Positions 14,984 through 17,691 of a stretch of 17,691 bases of DNA are shown in pieces. Below the pieces are notes generated by a model. The model was not told where the DNA came from and made no database searches. It was given only the letters and a program-made list of their open reading frames with translations. Source of the DNA: JANMEX01 sp043744175 (lineage in GTDB: Bacteria > Pseudomonadota > Alphaproteobacteria > Rhizobiales > Rhizobiaceae). Both the position numbers and the translations under genes were made by a program. Numbering within the stretch: position 1 is the stretch's first letter; each line of letters opens with the position of its first letter. The stretch spans positions 1-17,691 of the forward strand of contig JAYTVD010000132.1 in NCBI GenBank assembly GCA_043744175.1, written 5' to 3'.

Positions 14984-17263
14984 TTATTGTGTGAAGCGCA
15001 GGTTCGACAACTCGTCGGCAATTTCCTTAAACGTTTGGTCCAAAGACGTACAACCAGCATAGGCGGCGCTTGAACAAGCGTTCCAATAGAGCTTCTGATA
15101 ATTTCCAGCCGAATCCTTGCGTGACTTTGAACGCCCCGCACATGCCTTGAGTGCTGCAATAGCAATCTTTGTTTCGGCCTTTTGTGCTGCTGTGAGAGTA
15201 CCGAGATTTGGATTAAGATCCAAGCCAACAGTCATCAGAATTATGTTCTCACCTTTGATGTTGGTGCAAACACCGCCGTTTGATTCAATATCTGTATTAA
15301 CAGGGTCGGCAATTCCTAGATTTACCGTACCGACCATGTGCTCATTCATAGCATCAGTATAGTTGGTGGTCAGATAAGCGGACGAACCAGACTTCTCTAC
15401 CGCCGAAGATGTACCTTGCAAAATGCGCGCCACGTTGGTGGAACTAGTTAGTGCGCCTGATCCGTTTGTACCGGTGTTACCGGCATATCCTGAATAACCT
15501 GATGATGCATAGTAAGACTGATTTCCAGCGTAGTCAGTACCTGAAACCGTGCCGTAGGTGTTCACGCCGTCAGTAAGGACGATGATAACCTTATCCACTG
15601 AGCGGTTTGATTCAACCGTACCTTCGGTAAAAGGCGCAGTCGATGAAATCGAACGCCAGCCCCAAGCAAGACCTTCTGGAACATTTGTACCTGCAGTCGG
15701 CGACATGAGGTCAATTGCTGCATTCAGTGTCGTTTTGCTGCCTGTCAGTGGTGTGATAGGCGCAGTTGTGCAACCGGCGTTCGGTCCCTCTGCTCCATTA
15801 TAATACAACCATTGCCCACGATTGCCCGAAGTACTGGTCGCGCTAGTGTTTGAAGTTCCATACAACAACGGCATATTATTATAATATTTACGCGCGTCTG
15901 CCTCGCGAGCGCGGCCTGTCGAGGCACGCCAAGCTGAATCTGTATAGGTGTAGGCAGTGGCACTTGTTGCACCTTGGTTATAAACCGTTGAATTGTTTGA
16001 TGTCTTATAGACCGTGCCTGGCTGGTTATAGAGCAAGGTCAAGGCCGGCTCGTAATCTGGCCACCAGTTATTGTAGCCTGCATCGTTGGAGCTGCCCGAA
16101 TATTTCGACAAATTGAATGAATCGGGCGTGAACATGGGAACGAACAAGGATGCCGGATTGCCGGAGCTTGGTACGGTGTCCGTCATATTTAAGCCGTTGG
16201 GGCGCTCCTCAACACAGCCTTCCCATTCATACTTTGTTTTTAGCGCCGCTTGCGTAGTGCCCATCGCGGTTGCCAGCGCAGAGTCGGTAGCACTTGTCGG
16301 CACCGACACGACCGAGCGATTAAAGATGGCGCAATTGGATGCACCTGATGTGGTTGCGGTGGTTGTACCATACTTCCACACACGGCAAGCCGCGGTATTT
16401 TCAGATCCTTTGGCCATGTCAAACTTAAGCTGTTTGAGTATTGAAAGACGGGTGAGCGGAAGCCCGGCTGAATCAAGTTTTGCACCATCGGCACCAACAG
16501 TTTTCCACGGCGTATCCGCAGCACCCATCGTGCCCCAATTCAAATTTTCATGATGAATTGGGGATATTCCGCGGTTATCCATCCATGCTGCTGTGGCATT
16601 GGTGGAGCCGACGTTTACAGATGCGGAAAACGGGACCAATGAGAACTTAACTGGATCGCTAGTTTGCTGAATTTTTGCGCCTAGATCAATAAGCTGAGTG
16701 ATCAGGTCCTTGGACGCTTTCTTGAGAAGCGCCATGCGCTGAGTTGCAGGATCGGACGTATTTTGGTTTGAAGAATTGTAGTTCATCGAGCCGGAGTTAT
16801 CGAGAACGAGCGCAATTTCTGCGACGTTTCTCATGCGCATCGTGGATTCTTTGATGATGATCGCATTGTTCATGGCAGGTGATCCCGTGAGGAACGCCAG
16901 AACGCCACCAAACAGGGTCTTATATTCGAGTTGCCCTTTGCACTTCAGTTCTTTTGTCGTGTTGCCTACGTCAGTTGGTAGGGTCGTGGTGACTGTGGTG
17001 GCACCATAGTTAGTGCTGCTAAAATTTCCATAAAAGAAGTCTTTGGTAAACGTGCGCAGTTCGTCATCTGTCTTTTGACCCGTTATGAACTCTTTGCCTG
17101 TCGCAATACAGGCCGCGTCGATTGAGTTGGTCATTTCCGATTTCAGTCGTGTGACGTTCGAAAAATCCACTGCCAATCCAACCGATGCAAAGAGCGGAAG
17201 TGAAGCGAGCGCAAAAATGACCGCGTAGTTGCCGTCCTCATTACGAATAAATTTCTTCAGCAT
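14984..17263 (-). CDS. TadG-like pilus-assembly protein with von Willebrand factor A domain
   Basis: A 759-residue protein. The N-terminal TadE/TadG-like segment (~8-35, DGNYAVIFALASLPLF) forms a single membrane anchor, and the rest should be periplasmic. The von Willebrand factor A domain starts near residue 148. Its metal-site residues are DNSGS (155-159), Thr526 in AGTNVPEGLAWGW and LTDG (563-566, Asp565). It ends with KEIADELSNLRFTQ, as in other TadG proteins. About 330 residues rich in Ser, Thr, Asn, Gly and Tyr, with several Cys, lie between the first and second metal motifs. TadG proteins are linked to Flp/Tad pili, but no tad/cpa genes are nearby. The ATG at 17263 starts MLKKFIRNEDG directly before the anchor. 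An in-frame TTG at 17293 is less likely. Exact role unknown. Confidence 0.88.
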   Translation of the reverse strand: MLKKFIRNEDGNYAVIFALASLPLFASVGLAVDFSNVTRLKSEMTNSIDAACIATGKEFITGQKTDDELRTFTKDFFYGNFSSTNYGATTVTTTLPTDVGNTTKELKCKGQLEYKTLFGGVLAFLTGSPAMNNAIIIKESTMRMRNVAEIALVLDNSGSMNYNSSNQNTSDPATQRMALLKKASKDLITQLIDLGAKIQQTSDPVKFSLVPFSASVNVGSTNATAAWMDNRGISPIHHENLNWGTMGAADTPWKTVGADGAKLDSAGLPLTRLSILKQLKFDMAKGSENTAACRVWKYGTTTATTSGASNCAIFNRSVVSVPTSATDSALATAMGTTQAALKTKYEWEGCVEERPNGLNMTDTVPSSGNPASLFVPMFTPDSFNLSKYSGSSNDAGYNNWWPDYEPALTLLYNQPGTVYKTSNNSTVYNQGATSATAYTYTDSAWRASTGRAREADARKYYNNMPLLYGTSNTSATSTSGNRGQWLYYNGAEGPNAGCTTAPITPLTGSKTTLNAAIDLMSPTAGTNVPEGLAWGWRSISSTAPFTEGTVESNRSVDKVIIVLTDGVNTYGTVSGTDYAGNQSYYASSGYSGYAGNTGTNGSGALTSSTNVARILQGTSSAVEKSGSSAYLTTNYTDAMNEHMVGTVNLGIADPVNTDIESNGGVCTNIKGENIILMTVGLDLNPNLGTLTAAQKAETKIAIAALKACAGRSKSRKDSAGNYQKLYWNACSSAAYAGCTSLDQTFKEIADELSNLRFTQ

Positions 17264-17489
17264 TATAGCACCAGCCCTGACGTTTACAGGCAAAGTTTAC
17301 TCACTTTGCGCTCATTATTTCAGAACCTATCAAATATGGATTACCAAAGAGCAAAGATGGCCGTAGGGATTTCACCACAATTAAGTAACGAACAATTCAC
17401 TATGTTTGGGCGCAATGCGGCTCACCAAATTTGAATATCTCAGGAGCACCGCGCTCCCCAAAATTGAATCTTCAAATCCACAGCCGTTC

Positions 17490-17518
17490 CTTGACATCGC
17501 ATCGCATAATGCCTATGT
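17490..17518 (+). promoter_or_regulatory. RpoH (sigma32)-type heat-shock promoter of groESL
   Basis: CTTGAC (17490-17495) and CCTATGT (17512-17518) with a 16-base spacer match the alphaproteobacterial heat-shock promoter pattern. Transcription should start near 17525, at the edge of the CIRCE element. The preceding 17264-17489 holds the leader of the divergent TadG-like gene, and I see no other clear element there. Confidence 0.75.
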
Positions 17519-17520
17519 CC

Positions 17521-17559
17521 GCCTCGTTAGCACTCACATGATGTGACTGCTAACGAGGC
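17521..17559 (+). promoter_or_regulatory. CIRCE operator (HrcA binding site) with extended arms
   Basis: TTAGCACTC (17527-17535), a 9-base spacer and GACTGCTAA (17545-17553) match the CIRCE consensus except one base in the right arm (C for G). The inverted symmetry continues six bases outward as GCCTCG (17521-17526) and CGAGGC (17554-17559). The total arms are 15 bases with one mismatch. HrcA binding here would repress groESL in the absence of heat stress. Confidence 0.92.
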
Positions 17560-17609
17560 TCCGGATATTCCGGTTTACCAATTTAGTTTTTAAATAGAGG
17601 GTTTGCACA

Positions 17610-17691
17610 ATGGCAAAGTTAAATTTCCGCCCGCTGCACGACCGCGTCGTCGTTCGCCGCGTTGAGTCTGAAGCAAAGTCCGCTGGCGGCA
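17610..17691 (+). CDS. groES: Co-chaperonin GroES, 5' end only
   Basis: The first 27 codons and one further base are present before the window ends. The residues MAKLNFRPLHDRVVVRRVES and the following EAKSAGG are the standard N-terminus of GroES. The VESE-KS-GG spacing leads to the mobile loop that contacts GroEL. AGAGG lies ten bases before the ATG. GroES caps the GroEL folding chamber; groEL is expected directly downstream, outside the window. The upstream sequence shows control by both a heat-shock sigma factor and the CIRCE/HrcA repressor. The RRVESE segment is common in Hyphomicrobiales. Confidence 0.97.
   Translation, partial: MAKLNFRPLHDRVVVRRVESEAKSAGG

Overview
The window looks like a chromosomal, mostly housekeeping stretch from an alphaproteobacterium, most likely order Hyphomicrobiales (Rhizobiales). 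Four things point there: the opening residues of GroES (FRPLHDRVVVRRVESE), a HAD-IIA protein with the alphaproteobacterial DVWGV motif next to ribF, an IleS with a degenerate C-terminal zinc finger, and a CTTGAC/CCTATGT heat-shock promoter combined with CIRCE ahead of groES. GC content is moderate (about half). I see no tRNA, rRNA, CRISPR array or insertion sequence.

Left part (1-4305). A gene on the minus strand runs off the left edge. It encodes a PAS-like region, a LuxR-type helix-turn-helix and then an alpha/beta-hydrolase domain, and its nucleophile elbow has Gly where Ser is expected. It is divergent from a MATE efflux transporter. A patatin-like phospholipase and rsmD follow on the minus strand.

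Middle (4309-10629). A large-subunit pseudouridine synthase (RluB type) with a long charged repeat tail sits upstream of rsmD and the patatin gene in one minus-strand run. It is divergent from tadA, the tRNA adenosine deaminase. tadA converges on a small lipoprotein gene that lies downstream of ileS. Together tadA, rluB, rsmD and ileS make a translation-centred block.

Accessory insert (10834-11700). Between the divergent promoter region of ileS and the 3' end of ribF sits an intact two-gene Xre/RES toxin-antitoxin module. It has a clear sigma70-like promoter overlapped by a symmetric operator.

Right part (11791-17691). HAD-IIA and ribF form a tight minus-strand pair. They are divergent from a membrane-anchored, catalytically degenerate EAL-fold protein. 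That gene converges, through a bidirectional terminator, on a TadG-like von Willebrand factor A protein. The window ends in the first 27 codons of groES, preceded by an RpoH-type promoter and a CIRCE operator with unusually long arms.

The strongest candidates for something undescribed are the LuxR/pseudo-hydrolase fusion beside the MATE pump and, second, the operator design of the RES-Xre module.
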